Source of the DNA: Xanthobacteraceae bacterium
Lineage (GTDB): Bacteria; Pseudomonadota; Alphaproteobacteria; Rhizobiales; Xanthobacteraceae
Reading direction: 5' to 3'
DNA: 64,000 nt
Assembly (NCBI GenBank): GCA_031291475.1
Contig: JARLIY010000132.1
Location: forward strand, 248,001 to 312,000
Below the pieces are notes generated by a model. The model had not been told where the DNA came from. It searched no databases and was given only the letters and a program-made list of their open reading frames with translations. The translations under genes were made by a program, and so were the position numbers. Position 1 is the first letter of the stretch. Each line of letters begins with the position of its first letter. This document shows positions 29,176 through 40,777 of this stretch, piece by piece.

Positions 29176-29877
29176 ATGATCGCCCAAACCCAGGATATTG
29201 CACCGGACGTTGCAGCCGATGTCGAGCTGGACAGCGGACCGCGCGGGCGCGAACGCGCCCGTTTTTGCGCCGCCACACGGACGGTGCAGCCGGTGTCGGA
29301 GCTGATCCGGTTCGTGATCGGGCCGAACGGCGAGGCGATAGCCGACATCAAAAGCAAGCTGCCTGGCCGCGGCATCTGGGTCACCGCCACCCGCGACGCG
29401 CTCGGCGAAGCGATCAAGCGCAAAGCCTTCGCGCGCGGGTTCAAGCGCGAGGTTCGCCTGCCCGCGGACTTCGTCGAGCGCACCGAGCGGCTGCTCGAAC
29501 GATCGGCGCTCGATGTCTTGGCCATCGCCGGCAAGGCCGGACTGGTGGCGGCGGGCTTCACCCGGGCCGAAACGGCCTTGGCGGGTAAGGAGGTTGTCGC
29601 GCTCTTGCACGCGGCAGAGGCTTCTCCCGCGGAAGCCCGCAGGCTTGATGGAGCGTGGCGCCGGCAGGCAGGATCGCCGGTTGTGATTGGATTCCTTACC
29701 TCGGCCCAATTGGATTTGGCATTGAACCGCCCAAATGTGGTACATGCTGCCCTGCTCGCCGGCCCTGCCAGCGAAACCTTTTTGGCCCGTTGTCGGCGCC
29801 TGGAACGGTTTCGGACCGGCGATCAGCACGATCAGGCCGTGGTGGCGGCACCGAAGCTTGAGCCGGCCGCGAACTGA
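29176..29877 (+). CDS. RNA-binding protein, YlxR (DUF448) plus L7Ae-like domain
   Basis: 233 residues. The YlxR domain (about 22-105) has the fold signature ERARFCAATR (C in place of the usual RxCxxxR loop), ELIRFVIGPNGE and LPGRGIWVTATRDAL. The second half (about 115-205; LDVLAIAGKAGLVAAGFTRAE) resembles the ribosomal L7Ae/L30e-like domain. This fused architecture between nusA and infB is typical of alphaproteobacteria. Presumed RNA or nucleoid binding; no enzymatic motifs. In the rimP-infB operon, 18 bp after nusA. Confidence 0.9.
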   Translation: MIAQTQDIAPDVAADVELDSGPRGRERARFCAATRTVQPVSELIRFVIGPNGEAIADIKSKLPGRGIWVTATRDALGEAIKRKAFARGFKREVRLPADFVERTERLLERSALDVLAIAGKAGLVAAGFTRAETALAGKEVVALLHAAEASPAEARRLDGAWRRQAGSPVVIGFLTSAQLDLALNRPNVVHAALLAGPASETFLARCRRLERFRTGDQHDQAVVAAPKLEPAAN

Positions 29878-29899
29878 ACGCGTATAGAAATGGACGGTT

Positions 29900-32491
29900 A
29901 TGACTGAGACGACCAAGAATACCGGCGAAAAACTGAGCGTGAGCTCGCCGAAAACGCTGACCCTGAAACGCGGCGGCGTCGAGCAGGGCGTCGTGCGCCA
30001 GAGCTTCAGCCATGGTCGCAGCAAGGCCGTCGTCGTCGAGAAGGTCAAACGCCGGGCCGCGGGACCGGGCGAGGCCAAGCCCGAACCCGTCGTCTCCGCG
30101 GAGCGAGCCGCACCGAAGCGCGTCGCCGCGACCGCCAAATCCGCCGCGGTCGCCGCCCCGCCGCCTGCGGCCGCGCTTGCACCGGCCGCCGCTCCCGCCG
30201 CGCCGAAATCTTCCGGCGTCGTGCTGCGCACGCTCACCGAAGAAGAGCGCAGCGCGCGGGCGCATGCGCTCGCCGACTCGCGTCTGCGCGAGGCCGAAGA
30301 ACGCAAGATCGCCGAAGAAGAAGCCCGTATTCGCCAGAGCCGCGAAGAAGCGGAACGCGCCGACCGCGCGGCGGCGGAAGCACGCAAGCTCAATGAAGAA
30401 GTGCGCCGCAAGCACGACGAGGAAACCAAGCGCAAGGCCGACGAAGTCGCCAAGAAGCGCTTCGGCACCGATGCGACGACGGCAAAGCCAGGCGCACGCC
30501 CGGCGCTCGAGGCCGACGAGGACGAAGCTCCGCGCGCCCGCCGCGGCGGCGTGGCAGCGCGCCCGGCGGCGGCACCCAAGGCGCCGCGCGCCGGCGAAAA
30601 ACGCCGCGGCCGGCTGACGGTCGTCACCGCGCTTTCCGCCGACGAGGTCCGCGAACGCTCGGTCGCCTCCTTCCGCCGGCGCGTGCAGCGCATGACCGGC
30701 CACCGCGACAGCGAGCCGAAGGAAAAGATCGTTCGCGAAGTGACCATTCCCGAGACCATCACGATCCAGGAATTGGCCAACCGCATGGCCGAGCGCGGGG
30801 TCGACGTGATCCGCATCCTCATGCAGCAGGGTCACATGGCGAAGATCACCGACACGATCGACGCCGATACCGCGCAGCTCATCGCCGAGGAGCTCGGCCA
30901 TACCGTGCGGCGGGTCGCTGAGTCCGACGTCGAAGAGGGCATGTTCGACGCGCCCGACGATCCGGCAAATCTTCTGCCGCGGGCCCCCGTCGTCACCATC
31001 ATGGGCCATGTCGATCACGGCAAGACGTCGTTGCTCGATGCCATTCGCTCGACCGACGTCGCCGCCGCCGAGGCCGGCGGCATCACCCAGCATATCGGCG
31101 CTTACCAGGTGACCTCCCCGTCCGGCGGGCGCATCACTTTCATCGATACGCCGGGCCACGCCGCGTTTACCGCGATGCGCGCGCGCGGCGCCAAGATCAC
31201 GGATATCGTCGTTCTCGTGGTCGCCGCCGACGACGGCGTCATGCCACAGACGGTGGAAGCGATCCACCATGCCAAGGCGGCCAAGGTGCCGATCATCGTC
31301 GCCATCAACAAGATCGACAAGCCGGATGCCAAGCCGGAGCGGGTACGCACGGAACTGTTGCAGCATGAAATCCAGGTTGAATCGCTGGGCGGCGACACGC
31401 TCGAAGTCGAAGTGTCGGCGAAAGAGAAGCTCAATCTCGACAAGCTGCTCGACGTGATCGCACTGCAAGCCGAGGTGCTCGATCTCAAGGCAAACCCCAA
31501 CCGGGCGGCCGAAGGCACGGTGATCGAGGCGCGCCTCGATCGCGGCCGCGGTCCCGTCGCCACCGTCCTGGTCCAGCGTGGCACGCTCAAACCGGGCGAT
31601 ATCGTTGTCGCCGGCTCCGAATGGGGGCGCGTGCGCGCGCTGATGTCGGATACCGGGCATTCGGTCGTGGCCGCCGGGCCTTCGATGCCGGTCGAGGTGT
31701 TGGGCTTCAACGGCACGCCGGAGGCGAGCGACCGGCTGGCTGCGGTCGAAACCGAAGCTCGCGCCCGCGAGATTGCCGATTACCGCGCCCGGCAGAAGCG
31801 CGACATCTTGGCGGCGCGGCAAACCGGCATGCGCGGCTCGCTCGAGCAGATGATGAATCAGCTCAAGACCTCTGGCCGCAAGGAATTCCCGCTGGTGGTC
31901 AAAGGCGACGTGCAGGGTTCGATCGAGGCCATCGTCGGCGCGCTGGACAAGCTTTCGACCGACGAAGTCGCGGCGCGCGTCATCTTCGCCGGCGCCGGCG
32001 GCATCACCGAGTCCGACGTGACTTTGGCGGAAGCCTCGGGCGCGGTGCTGATCGGCTTCAACGTGCGCGCGCACAAGGAAGCGCGCGAGGCCGCCGAGCG
32101 CGCCGGCATCGAAATTCGCTACTACGACATCATCTACAACCTGATCGACGACGTGAAGAAAGCGATGTCGGGACTGCTGGCGCCGACTTTACGCGAGACC
32201 ATGCTCGGCAACGCGGTCATTCTCGAAATCTTCAAGGTCTCCAAGGTCGGCAATATCGCCGGGTGCCGTGTCACCGACGGCGTCGTCGAGCGCGGCGCCA
32301 ACGTCCGGCTCATTCGCGACAGTGTGGTCGTCCATCAGGGCAAGCTGTCGCAGCTCAAGCGCTTCAAGGACGATGCCCGCGAAGTCGCCGCCGGACAGGA
32401 ATGCGGCATGGCGTTCGAGAACTATCAGGACATGAAAGTCGGCGACGTGATCGAGTGCTACCGGGTGGAGAGTGTGCAGCGGACGCTGTGA
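29900..32491 (+). CDS. infB: Translation initiation factor IF-2
   Basis: 863 residues. The N-terminal 275 residues are low-complexity, A/P/R/K/E-rich with a likely coiled coil (about 105-185). An IF2 N-terminal fold ([18 protein letters not shown]) follows, then the G domain with G1 GHVDHGKT (369-376), G3 DTPGHAAF and G4 NKID, and the C-terminal domains that bind fMet-tRNA. It places initiator tRNA on the 30S subunit. The very long frame open on the opposite strand is a shadow caused by GC bias. Length is normal for alphaproteobacteria. Confidence 0.96.
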   Translation: MTETTKNTGEKLSVSSPKTLTLKRGGVEQGVVRQSFSHGRSKAVVVEKVKRRAAGPGEAKPEPVVSAERAAPKRVAATAKSAAVAAPPPAAALAPAAAPAAPKSSGVVLRTLTEEERSARAHALADSRLREAEERKIAEEEARIRQSREEAERADRAAAEARKLNEEVRRKHDEETKRKADEVAKKRFGTDATTAKPGARPALEADEDEAPRARRGGVAARPAAAPKAPRAGEKRRGRLTVVTALSADEVRERSVASFRRRVQRMTGHRDSEPKEKIVREVTIPETITIQELANRMAERGVDVIRILMQQGHMAKITDTIDADTAQLIAEELGHTVRRVAESDVEEGMFDAPDDPANLLPRAPVVTIMGHVDHGKTSLLDAIRSTDVAAAEAGGITQHIGAYQVTSPSGGRITFIDTPGHAAFTAMRARGAKITDIVVLVVAADDGVMPQTVEAIHHAKAAKVPIIVAINKIDKPDAKPERVRTELLQHEIQVESLGGDTLEVEVSAKEKLNLDKLLDVIALQAEVLDLKANPNRAAEGTVIEARLDRGRGPVATVLVQRGTLKPGDIVVAGSEWGRVRALMSDTGHSVVAAGPSMPVEVLGFNGTPEASDRLAAVETEARAREIADYRARQKRDILAARQTGMRGSLEQMMNQLKTSGRKEFPLVVKGDVQGSIEAIVGALDKLSTDEVAARVIFAGAGGITESDVTLAEASGAVLIGFNVRAHKEAREAAERAGIEIRYYDIIYNLIDDVKKAMSGLLAPTLRETMLGNAVILEIFKVSKVGNIAGCRVTDGVVERGANVRLIRDSVVVHQGKLSQLKRFKDDAREVAAGQECGMAFENYQDMKVGDVIECYRVESVQRTL

Positions 32492-32519
32492 GTTCAACAC
32501 TCAATCGTCCGCTAGCTCT

Positions 32520-32643
32520 GTCGTCATTGCCGGACAAAAGGTGCGAAGCGCCGTCTTCGTGTTTAGTGATCCGGCAATCCATGCAGCCAGATAGATTGCT
32601 AGAAAAGTAAGATAGATGCCTGGGTCGAGCCCGGGCATGACAA
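32520..32643. repeat. Intergenic palindromic repeat, copy 2 (infB-rbfA)
   Basis: Left arm gtcattgccgg...ccggcaatcc carries an inner hairpin aaggtgcgaagcgccgtctt; the right part tgcctgggtcgagcccgggcatgaca closes it. The word caaaaggtgcgaagcgccgt matches copy 1 (12,249-12,358, read on the minus strand). It ends 6 bp before the rbfA ATG, so it may contribute to the rbfA leader. Confidence 0.7.
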
Positions 32644-32649
32644 GCAAAA

Positions 32650-33051
32650 ATGGCCCGTCATCAGCATCGCTACCCGTTCGCAACCGCTTCACCGCGCCAG
32701 CTCCGCGTCGGCGAACTCATTCGCCACGCACTCGCCGAGATTTTTTCACGCGCCGAGGTTCACGATCCGGTCATCGAAGCGCATATGATCACCGTTCCCG
32801 AAGTGCGCATGAGCGCCGATCTGCGGCTGGCCACGATCTACATCATGCCGCTCGGCGGGCGGGACGAGCAGAAAGTGCTCGACGCGCTGGAAGCCAACAA
32901 GCGTTATCTGCGTGGCGAAATCGCGCGGCGGATCAACCTGAAATTCGCCCCCGACATCCGCTTTCGCATCGACGACCGCTTCGACGAAGTCGAGCGCATC
33001 GAAAAGCTGCTGCGGACGCCCGCAGTCGCGCGCGACCTGAAAGATGATTGA
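32650..33051 (+). CDS. rbfA: Ribosome-binding factor A
   Basis: 133 residues of a KH-type fold that binds the 30S subunit for 16S rRNA 5'-end maturation. Family motifs: [36 protein letters not shown]-like segment ([18 protein letters not shown]), and [18 protein letters not shown] at the end. ATG 32650 has no obvious ribosome site; it lies just after a palindromic repeat. The stop TGA abuts the truB ATG. Confidence 0.93.
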   Translation: MARHQHRYPFATASPRQLRVGELIRHALAEIFSRAEVHDPVIEAHMITVPEVRMSADLRLATIYIMPLGGRDEQKVLDALEANKRYLRGEIARRINLKFAPDIRFRIDDRFDEVERIEKLLRTPAVARDLKDD

Positions 33052-34125
33052 ATGCAAAAAGCGCCGCACATCACGACATTTGTCGCCCCCCTTGAGGGGG
33101 AGATCGCCCCTCTCAGCAGTCCCTCGCCTCAAGGGGGGAGGGAAAATTCCGAGGGAGCGAACAGCAAACAAAAAAAACCAAAGCGCGACGTTCACGGCTG
33201 GGTTGTGCTCGACAAGCCGGTCGGCATGACGTCGACCCACGCCGTTGCGGTCATCAAGCGGCTGTTCGCCGCCAGGCGCGCCGGCCACGCCGGCACGCTC
33301 GATCCGCTGGCCTCGGGCTGCCTGCCGGTCGCGCTCGGCGAAGCCACCAAGACCGTGCCGTTCGTGGTCGACGGCCGAAAGACATATGTCTTCACCGTGC
33401 GCTGGGGCGAGGAGCGCGACACCGACGATGCGGAAGGCCGCGTCGTTTCCAGCAGCGAAAGCCGCCCCGAGGCTGCCGCGATCCGCGCCTTGCTGCCGCG
33501 CTTTGTCGGCACCATCGACCAGGTGCCGCCGCAATTTTCCGCCGTTAAGATTGACGGCGAGCGCGCCTACGACCTCGCCCGCGAGGGCGAGGCGGTCGAA
33601 ATCGCGCCGCGCGCGGTCACCATATACCGCCTCGATTTGGTCGAAATGCCGGACCGGGATCACGCGGTGCTGAGCGCCGAATGCGGCAAGGGAACTTATG
33701 TCCGGGCGCTTGCCCGCGACCTCGGTCGCGAGCTTGGGGTGCTGGGCCACGTGAGCGCGCTGCGCCGCAGCCGGGTTGGCCCGTTTGCCGAGAGCGACAT
33801 GATTTCACTGGTACAACTGGAGCCTTTGTGCCATAGAGCGGCCGCTGGCGAGGGAAATCTCGCCGATATGCTGCTGCCGATCGAGACCGCGCTGGACGAC
33901 ATCCCGGCGCTGGCCGTCAGTCCGGCAGACGCGGCAAGGCTCCGCAGGGGTCAAGCCATTTTGTTGCGCGGACGGGACGCTGCCGTCGTCCGCGGCACGG
34001 TCCAGGTGGCCGCGGGCGGAGAGCTCGTGGCGATTGCCGAGGCCGCCCGCGGCGAGATCGTCCCCAAGCGCGTGTTCAATTTGACCGGCGTGACAGGTCG
34101 CGCCGGCAGACGAAAAGGTTGGTGA
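33052..34125 (+). CDS. truB: tRNA pseudouridine-55 synthase TruB with a repeat-derived N-terminus
   Basis: 357 residues, longer than usual. The enzyme proper starts at about residue 45 ([20 protein letters not shown]). Catalytic D84 is in [14 protein letters not shown], and a C-terminal PUA-like domain (about 280-345) is present. Residues 12-35 are encoded by an inverted-repeat element and read [12 protein letters not shown]...SPQGG, a peptide typical of such repeats. No good alternative start exists between the repeat and the conserved core, apart from GTG 33202 and ATG 33226, which cut into it. ATG 33052 directly follows the rbfA stop, so the extended form may be made and then tolerated as a disordered tail. 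Confidence 0.93.
   Translation: MQKAPHITTFVAPLEGEIAPLSSPSPQGGRENSEGANSKQKKPKRDVHGWVVLDKPVGMTSTHAVAVIKRLFAARRAGHAGTLDPLASGCLPVALGEATKTVPFVVDGRKTYVFTVRWGEERDTDDAEGRVVSSSESRPEAAAIRALLPRFVGTIDQVPPQFSAVKIDGERAYDLAREGEAVEIAPRAVTIYRLDLVEMPDRDHAVLSAECGKGTYVRALARDLGRELGVLGHVSALRRSRVGPFAESDMISLVQLEPLCHRAAAGEGNLADMLLPIETALDDIPALAVSPADAARLRRGQAILLRGRDAAVVRGTVQVAAGGELVAIAEAARGEIVPKRVFNLTGVTGRAGRRKGW
33086..33138. repeat. Palindromic repeat inside the truB 5' coding region
   Basis: Perfect 12-bp inverted repeat CCCCCCTTGAGG (33086-33097) and CCTCAAGGGGGG (33127-33138) around a 29-nt spacer. It is in frame with truB and adds a proline/glycine-rich peptide to its N-terminus. Such elements are normally intergenic. 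Confidence 0.75.
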
Positions 34126-34127
34126 CG

Positions 34128-34397
34128 ATGTCGCTTACGACCGCGCGGAAGGCGGAGGTTATCAAGACATACGCCGTCAAGTCAGGTGACACGGGTTCGC
34201 CCGAAGTACAGGTCGCGCTCCTTTCGGAGCGGATCAACACCCTGACTGATCACTTCAAGACCCACGTCAAAGACAACCACTCGCGGCGCGGGCTGTTAAA
34301 GCTCGTGTCGCAGCGGCGCCAGATTCTCGACTATCTGCGCCGCACGGATGAGGGGCGTTACAAGGAGTTGATTGAACGGCTCGGTATTCGCCGTTGA
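34128..34397 (+). CDS. rpsO: 30S ribosomal protein S15
   Basis: 89 residues, exactly the usual length from ATG 34128; three upstream codons (GTG 34119) are rejected. The sequence [12 protein letters not shown]...[18 protein letters not shown] and [24 protein letters not shown] is S15 throughout. It binds 16S rRNA in the central domain. It lies directly after truB and before pnp, the standard order, with an intrinsic terminator downstream. Confidence 0.97.
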   Translation: MSLTTARKAEVIKTYAVKSGDTGSPEVQVALLSERINTLTDHFKTHVKDNHSRRGLLKLVSQRRQILDYLRRTDEGRYKELIERLGIRR

Positions 34398-34405
34398 AGA
34401 GTTTG

Positions 34406-34431
34406 CGCGCGGGTTGCATCCCGCGCGTTTT
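34406..34431 (+). terminator. Intrinsic terminator after rpsO
   Basis: CGCGCGGG (34406-34413) pairs perfectly with CCCGCGCG (34420-34427) around ttgcat, followed by TTTT. It starts 8 nt after the rpsO stop and separates rpsO from pnp. The rest of the 254-bp gap (34,432-34,651) shows no gene; an imperfect hairpin atggctttcgc...gcgaaaaccat lies just before pnp and may be part of the pnp autoregulatory leader. Confidence 0.8.
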
Positions 34432-34651
34432 GCCGGCGGAGCGCAAAACGCGTCCGCCTCTATGTGCGGCAGCAAGGCTGCCGATTGGATGGCGAACCGT
34501 TGGTTCGTCGAAATCAGGGAAGGCCCGAAGGCCATGGCAGGATCGCCAGACGCTGGCAAGCTCGGCAGCAAACGCGCTGCGCGCCGACAGCGTCTCGCCG
34601 TCTTGCTTATGGCTTTCGCACCCTTCGCGAAAACCATGAGAGACAATCGCA

Positions 34652-36808
<2,157 letters not shown>

Positions 36809-36855
36809 TTTCTCCGGTTAATCTTCGCTAACTCGGCAATCTGGTGAAAAAGCTT

Positions 36856-36877
36856 CGTCCCCGCACAAGCGGGGACG
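36856..36877. terminator. Bidirectional terminator between pnp and the emrB-like gene
   Basis: Perfect 9-bp stem CGTCCCCGC/GCGGGGACG with an ACAA loop, in the 82-bp gap between the convergent genes. On the minus strand a T-rich stretch (ctttttc) follows shortly after, and on the plus strand tgtttctc, so it may serve both. Confidence 0.6.
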
Positions 36878-36890
36878 GTAGCTGTTTCTC

Positions 36891-38423
36891 TCATTCCACG
36901 ACGATATGCGCGGCCGCGGGGCCGCGCACCGGCCTGCGGAACACCATCAGCAGCGGCATCACGACTAAAGTCGCGATCATCAGGAACTTGTAGTCGTCGA
37001 TATAGGCGATGATCTGCGCCTGCTGCGTGATCACGGCATCGAGCGCGGCGCGGCCGGCGGCGGTTAGCGGATTCCACGCATGCGCGATCAGCGGGTTTTC
37101 CATCGCCCGGTTCACTGGCGTGACGTTCTGCGCGATGTTCGCGTGGTTGACTTGCGTGTTCTCCACCAGGAGGCTGTTGACGATGGAAATGCCGATGCTC
37201 GAGCCCATGTTGCGCGACAGGCTGAACAGGCCGGCGCCTTCGGCGCGCTCCGCCAGCGGCAGCGTCGATAACGTTGCCGCGCTAAGCGGCACGAACAGAA
37301 AGCCGAGACCGAAGCCCTGCACCATGGTGACGCCGATGATCGCCGCCTGCGAGATGTCCGGCGTCCAACCGGTCATCTGATTGAATGACCACGCCGTCAG
37401 CCCGAGCCCGATGAGCAGCAGGATGCGCGTATCGGCGCGGCCGACCAACCGGCCGACGATCAGCATGGACGCCATGGTGCCGACGCCGCGCGGTCCCATC
37501 ACCAGGCCTGCGGTGACGACGGGATAGTTCATCAGCTCCTGAAGGTAGGGCGGCTGCAGCGCCATCGACGAGTAATAGGTCAGACCGACGATGGCGATGA
37601 AAAGTATCCCGGCGGCAAAGTTGCGATCGCGGAACATGGCCGGCCGCACGAACGGATTCTTCGCGGTAAACATATGGACGAGGAACAGATAGAACGCCGA
37701 GGCCGCGACAATCGCCTCGATGATGATTTCGCCAGAACCGAACCAGTCGAGCTGCTCGCCGCGGTCGAGCACGATCTGCAGCCCGCCGATGGCGATGCTC
37801 AAGGTGCCGAAGCCGAACCAGTCGAGCTTGGCGCGCGCCTGCCGCGGCGCTTCCGGCAAGAAGATCATGATGCCGATCAAATCGATAATGCCGATCGGCA
37901 GATTGATGTAGAAGACGTAGCGCCAGCTGTAATTCTCCGTGAGCCAGCCGCCGAGAACCGGGCCGAGAACCGGGCCGATCATCACTCCAATACCGAACAA
38001 GGCCATGGCGAAGCCCTGGCGTTCGCGCGGATAGCTGCCGAGCAGCACCGTCTGCGACAACGGCACGAGCGAGGCGCCGAACGCGCCTTGCAGCACGCGG
38101 AACAGCACGATCTGCGTCAGCGACTGCGCCATGCCGCAGAGCATGGAGGCGACGGTGAATCCGGCAATAGCGACGAGGAACAGCCGCCGGATGCCGAAAC
38201 GGCCGGCGAGAAAGCCGGTCGGCGGCGTCATGATCGCGGCGGCGACGATGTAGGAGGTCAAGACCCAGGCGATCTGGTCCTGGCTGGCTGAAACGCTGCC
38301 CTGCATATAGGGCAGCGCGACATTGGCGATCGTGGTGTCGAGCGCCTGCATGAGCGTCGCCAGGATCACGCAGACGGTCAGTCCCGCGCGATTGCCGCCG
38401 GCTTCTGTCAGCTCGCCGCCCAT
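36891..38423 (-). CDS. MFS multidrug efflux pump, DHA2 (EmrB/QacA) family
   Basis: 510 residues from ATG 38423, which overlaps the stop of the upstream adaptor gene by one base. The long open extension upstream is a shadow of that gene. Fourteen hydrophobic segments are expected and visible through the sequence. The DHA2 motifs are present: LDTTIANVALPYMQG in segment 1, LTSYIVAAAIMTPPTGFLAGRFG (motif A), RVLQGAFGASLVPLSQ, and VLGPVLGGWLTENYSWRYVFYINLP (motif C and following). With the membrane-fusion partner and an outer-membrane channel it would expel drugs or fatty acids. Gene 3 of the marR-emrA-emrB operon. Confidence 0.9.
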   Translation of the reverse strand: MGGELTEAGGNRAGLTVCVILATLMQALDTTIANVALPYMQGSVSASQDQIAWVLTSYIVAAAIMTPPTGFLAGRFGIRRLFLVAIAGFTVASMLCGMAQSLTQIVLFRVLQGAFGASLVPLSQTVLLGSYPRERQGFAMALFGIGVMIGPVLGPVLGGWLTENYSWRYVFYINLPIGIIDLIGIMIFLPEAPRQARAKLDWFGFGTLSIAIGGLQIVLDRGEQLDWFGSGEIIIEAIVAASAFYLFLVHMFTAKNPFVRPAMFRDRNFAAGILFIAIVGLTYYSSMALQPPYLQELMNYPVVTAGLVMGPRGVGTMASMLIVGRLVGRADTRILLLIGLGLTAWSFNQMTGWTPDISQAAIIGVTMVQGFGLGFLFVPLSAATLSTLPLAERAEGAGLFSLSRNMGSSIGISIVNSLLVENTQVNHANIAQNVTPVNRAMENPLIAHAWNPLTAAGRAALDAVITQQAQIIAYIDDYKFLMIATLVVMPLLMVFRRPVRGPAAAHIVVE

Positions 38424-39622
38424 CACGGGGCCCGATGCGACCGGCCGAACAATGCGGTGAGGAAATGCGGAAAGCCGCGCGCATGCCCGGTCTCGACGTC
38501 GACTTCGACGCTCATCCCGGCGCGCAGCGGCGGCAGGTTCTTGTCGCTCACGTCGAGGCGCACGCGCATCGGAACGCGCTGCACGACTTTGACCCAATTG
38601 CCGCTGGTATTCTGCGCCGGCAGCAGGGAGAATTCCTGCGCCGCGGCCGGACTGACGCTCTCGACCACGCCGTGCCACTCGTAATCCGGGTAGGTGTCGA
38701 CGGTCACCGTCACCGGCTGCCCGGCGCGCACATGGGTCAGCTCGGTTTCCTTCGGCGTGGCATCGACCCAAACGTGATCGGTATCGACCAGAAAAAAGGC
38801 CGTCGTCGAAGCCGCGAGATATTTTCCGGGCGCAATCGCCGGCACATTGGTGACGGTGCCGGCAAACGGCGCGGTGATCACCGTGTGATCGAGCTGCCGC
38901 TGCGCCTCGTCGACCTGGGCCTTGGCCTGCAAATATTGCGGATGTTCGGTGGTGACGATATCCCGATTGCCGCCGAGCTTGGCGAGCTGCACCTGCGCCT
39001 GCTCGCGCAAGGCGGCGAGCTTGCTCTTGTCGTTTTCGAGCGTGTAATGCGTCTGATCGTAAACCGACTGAGGAATGGTAGCACTGCGCAGCAGCATAGC
39101 ATTGCGGTCGGCGTTGAGCTGATCGAGATCCACTTGCGCCTGCTGGGCGGCCGTATCGCTCAGCATCCGCTTGTAATCCTGTTTCATCGCTTCGATGGTC
39201 AGCGCTGTCTGCGCCATATTGGCCTTGGCGTTGTCGAGCGCGATCTGGAATTGGCGGGGATCGAGCCGGTATAGGACCGCGCCGGCGGCGACGTGCTGGT
39301 TATCCTTGACGTTCACGTCCTGCACGATGCCCGACACGTCGGTCGAGATGCCGACCTTGTCGGCCTCGACATAAGCGTCGTCGGTGGACATCACCTTGCC
39401 GCCGGCGACGTACCAATAGCAGCCGACGATCAGCACGATCGGCAGCAGCGCAAACAGCGCCCAGCGAATCCGGTCGCGCCGCCGCATGGAACGAAGCTTG
39501 TCGGTGGCGGCGGTCCGCATGCGCGAACGCTTTTGCCCGGGAGCGACCGGGGCGATCGGCACCCGCGGCGCATCCGGCGCTTCCGCGCGCGGCGGCACCG
39601 GCTTGCGAAGAGGTTCAGCCAT
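38423..39622 (-). CDS. HlyD/EmrA-family membrane fusion protein
   Basis: 399 residues. A cytoplasmic basic N-terminus (about 1-48), one membrane anchor (about 50-72; IRWALFALLPIVLIVGCYWYVAG), then the biotinyl-lipoyl-like half-motifs DAYVEADKVGISTDVSGIV and the C-terminal VVITAPFAGTV-type motif, flanking a long alpha-helical coiled coil (about 125-245). The periplasmic beta-barrel follows. It bridges the DHA2 transporter to the outer membrane. It overlaps the upstream marR by 8 bp and the downstream pump gene by 1 bp, so the three are one translationally coupled operon. Confidence 0.9.
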   Translation of the reverse strand: MAEPLRKPVPPRAEAPDAPRVPIAPVAPGQKRSRMRTAATDKLRSMRRRDRIRWALFALLPIVLIVGCYWYVAGGKVMSTDDAYVEADKVGISTDVSGIVQDVNVKDNQHVAAGAVLYRLDPRQFQIALDNAKANMAQTALTIEAMKQDYKRMLSDTAAQQAQVDLDQLNADRNAMLLRSATIPQSVYDQTHYTLENDKSKLAALREQAQVQLAKLGGNRDIVTTEHPQYLQAKAQVDEAQRQLDHTVITAPFAGTVTNVPAIAPGKYLAASTTAFFLVDTDHVWVDATPKETELTHVRAGQPVTVTVDTYPDYEWHGVVESVSPAAAQEFSLLPAQNTSGNWVKVVQRVPMRVRLDVSDKNLPPLRAGMSVEVDVETGHARGFPHFLTALFGRSHRAP

Positions 39623-40097
39623 AACGCCGCTCCCCCGCCGTGGGGTCGGCGCCGCGCTGCTGAATGAGACGGCGCAGATTTTCCTTCACCACCGAAAGCT
39701 TGGCGACCATGTCTTTGACGCTCGCGCCATCGACGCCGGCAAGCGTGTTGGCCATCGTCTCCTCGCCTAGCTCGCTCAGCCGTTCAAGCAGGGGCCGCGC
39801 CGCCGGGGTAAGGAAAAGCCGCTTGGCGCGGCGGTCGGCGGGATCGGGCCGGCGCTCGATCAGACCGCTGTCGCAGAGCTTGTCGAGCAACCGGGTCAAC
39901 GTGATGGGCTGCAAATCGAGCCCTTCGGCGAGTTCGGACTGGTTGAGCCCCTCAAAGCGGTCAACCCGGACCAGTACGGCCCACTGGGCGCGTGTGATGC
40001 CGAGCTGTGCCGCCTTGTAATCCGCGTAGGTGCGGAGCAGACGAGCTACATCATTGAGCGTAAAGGCGAATTCTCTGTTGATCGATGGCTGTGGCAT
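39615..40097 (-). CDS. MarR-family transcriptional regulator of the efflux operon
   Basis: 160 residues from ATG 40097; a TTG at 40118 would add seven. Winged HTH: LGITRAQWAVLVRVDRFEGLNQSELAEGL then PITLTRLLDKLCDSGLIERRPDPADRRAKRLFLT, the MarR recognition helix and wing. It is the first gene of the operon with emrA and emrB. A perfect 18-bp palindrome lies 38 bp upstream of its start, so it probably represses its own operon and releases on binding a drug-like ligand (family knowledge). Confidence 0.9.
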   Translation of the reverse strand: MPQPSINREFAFTLNDVARLLRTYADYKAAQLGITRAQWAVLVRVDRFEGLNQSELAEGLDLQPITLTRLLDKLCDSGLIERRPDPADRRAKRLFLTPAARPLLERLSELGEETMANTLAGVDGASVKDMVAKLSVVKENLRRLIQQRGADPTAGERRYG

Positions 40098-40134
40098 CGC
40101 CGCGTACCCCGAGGGCAATAGCTACCGATACATA

Positions 40135-40152
40135 ATATAAGCTAGCTTATAT
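40135..40152. promoter_or_regulatory. Putative MarR operator: perfect 18-bp palindrome
   Basis: ATATAAGCTAGCTTATAT is perfectly palindromic and sits in the only A/T-rich stretch upstream of marR. The match continues after a one-base mismatch on each side. Its size and placement are typical of a MarR dimer site overlapping the promoter of the marR-emrA-emrB operon. Confidence 0.7.
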
Positions 40153-40218
40153 AATATCGAGTGATTTTTCACGCAGGTCAGGATTGCATCAGGCACAGTC
40201 CGGCGCGGGTGAGTAGGT

Positions 40219-40770
40219 TCAGGCAAGCCCAAGGTCGGCAAACGCCGCCATGTGATGCCTGGCCGCTTCCGGCGCGAAGCAGCAATAAACGACTTGCGCG
40301 ATGCCGCGCGGCGACGCGGCAAGTTCGGCGGCGACGGTCCCGACGGCAATGCGCGCGGCGCGATCCGGCGGGAAGCGGTAAATACCGGTCGAGATAGCCG
40401 GGAAAGCGATCGAGGCGAGCCGATGCTCGGCGGCAAGTTCGAGCGCCGTGCGATAGCAGGATGCCAGCAGCTCCTCTTCGTTGTTGCCGCCGCCGCTCCA
40501 CACCGGCCCGACGGCGTGGATCACATGCTTGGCCGGCAACCGATAGCCGCGTGTGATTTTCACGGCTCCGGTGTGACAGCCGCCGAGCGTCCGGCACGCG
40601 GCGAGCAATTCCGGTCCGGCGGCGCGATGGATCGCGCCGTCGACGCCGCCGCCGCCGAGCAAGGTGCGGTTGGCCGCATTGACGATGGCGTCGAGCGTCA
40701 GCGTCGTGATGTCGGCCACGCAGATATCGAGCCGGGCGGCGCCGACTTCGGCGGATAAAAGCGGCGTCAC
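40219..40770 (-). CDS. Macro-domain protein (O-acetyl-ADP-ribose deacetylase type)
   Basis: 183 residues consisting of one macro domain, starting at GTG 40770. Conserved motifs: [28 protein letters not shown] (ADP-ribose pocket, with the catalytic Asn and Asp of the MacroD/YmdB class), [21 protein letters not shown], and [18 protein letters not shown]. The group removes acetyl or ADP-ribose from O-acetyl-ADP-ribose or modified proteins. It starts 7 bp after the patatin gene ends, on the same strand, suggesting co-transcription. Confidence 0.9.
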   Translation of the reverse strand: MTPLLSAEVGAARLDICVADITTLTLDAIVNAANRTLLGGGGVDGAIHRAAGPELLAACRTLGGCHTGAVKITRGYRLPAKHVIHAVGPVWSGGGNNEEELLASCYRTALELAAEHRLASIAFPAISTGIYRFPPDRAARIAVGTVAAELAASPRGIAQVVYCCFAPEAARHHMAAFADLGLA

Positions 40771-40777
40771 GTTCGTC

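Noticed and set aside
27451-30822. 1,123-residue open frame on the minus strand opposite nusA-ylxR-infB
   Set aside because: The plus strand holds three unmistakable essential genes. The minus frame is long because GC-rich third positions avoid stops; it has no coherent domain and an A/R/H-rich makeup.
38424-38771. N-terminal extension of the DHA2 pump frame
   Set aside because: It is an out-of-frame reading of the emrA gene. ATG 38423 with a TGATG overlap gives the normal family start.
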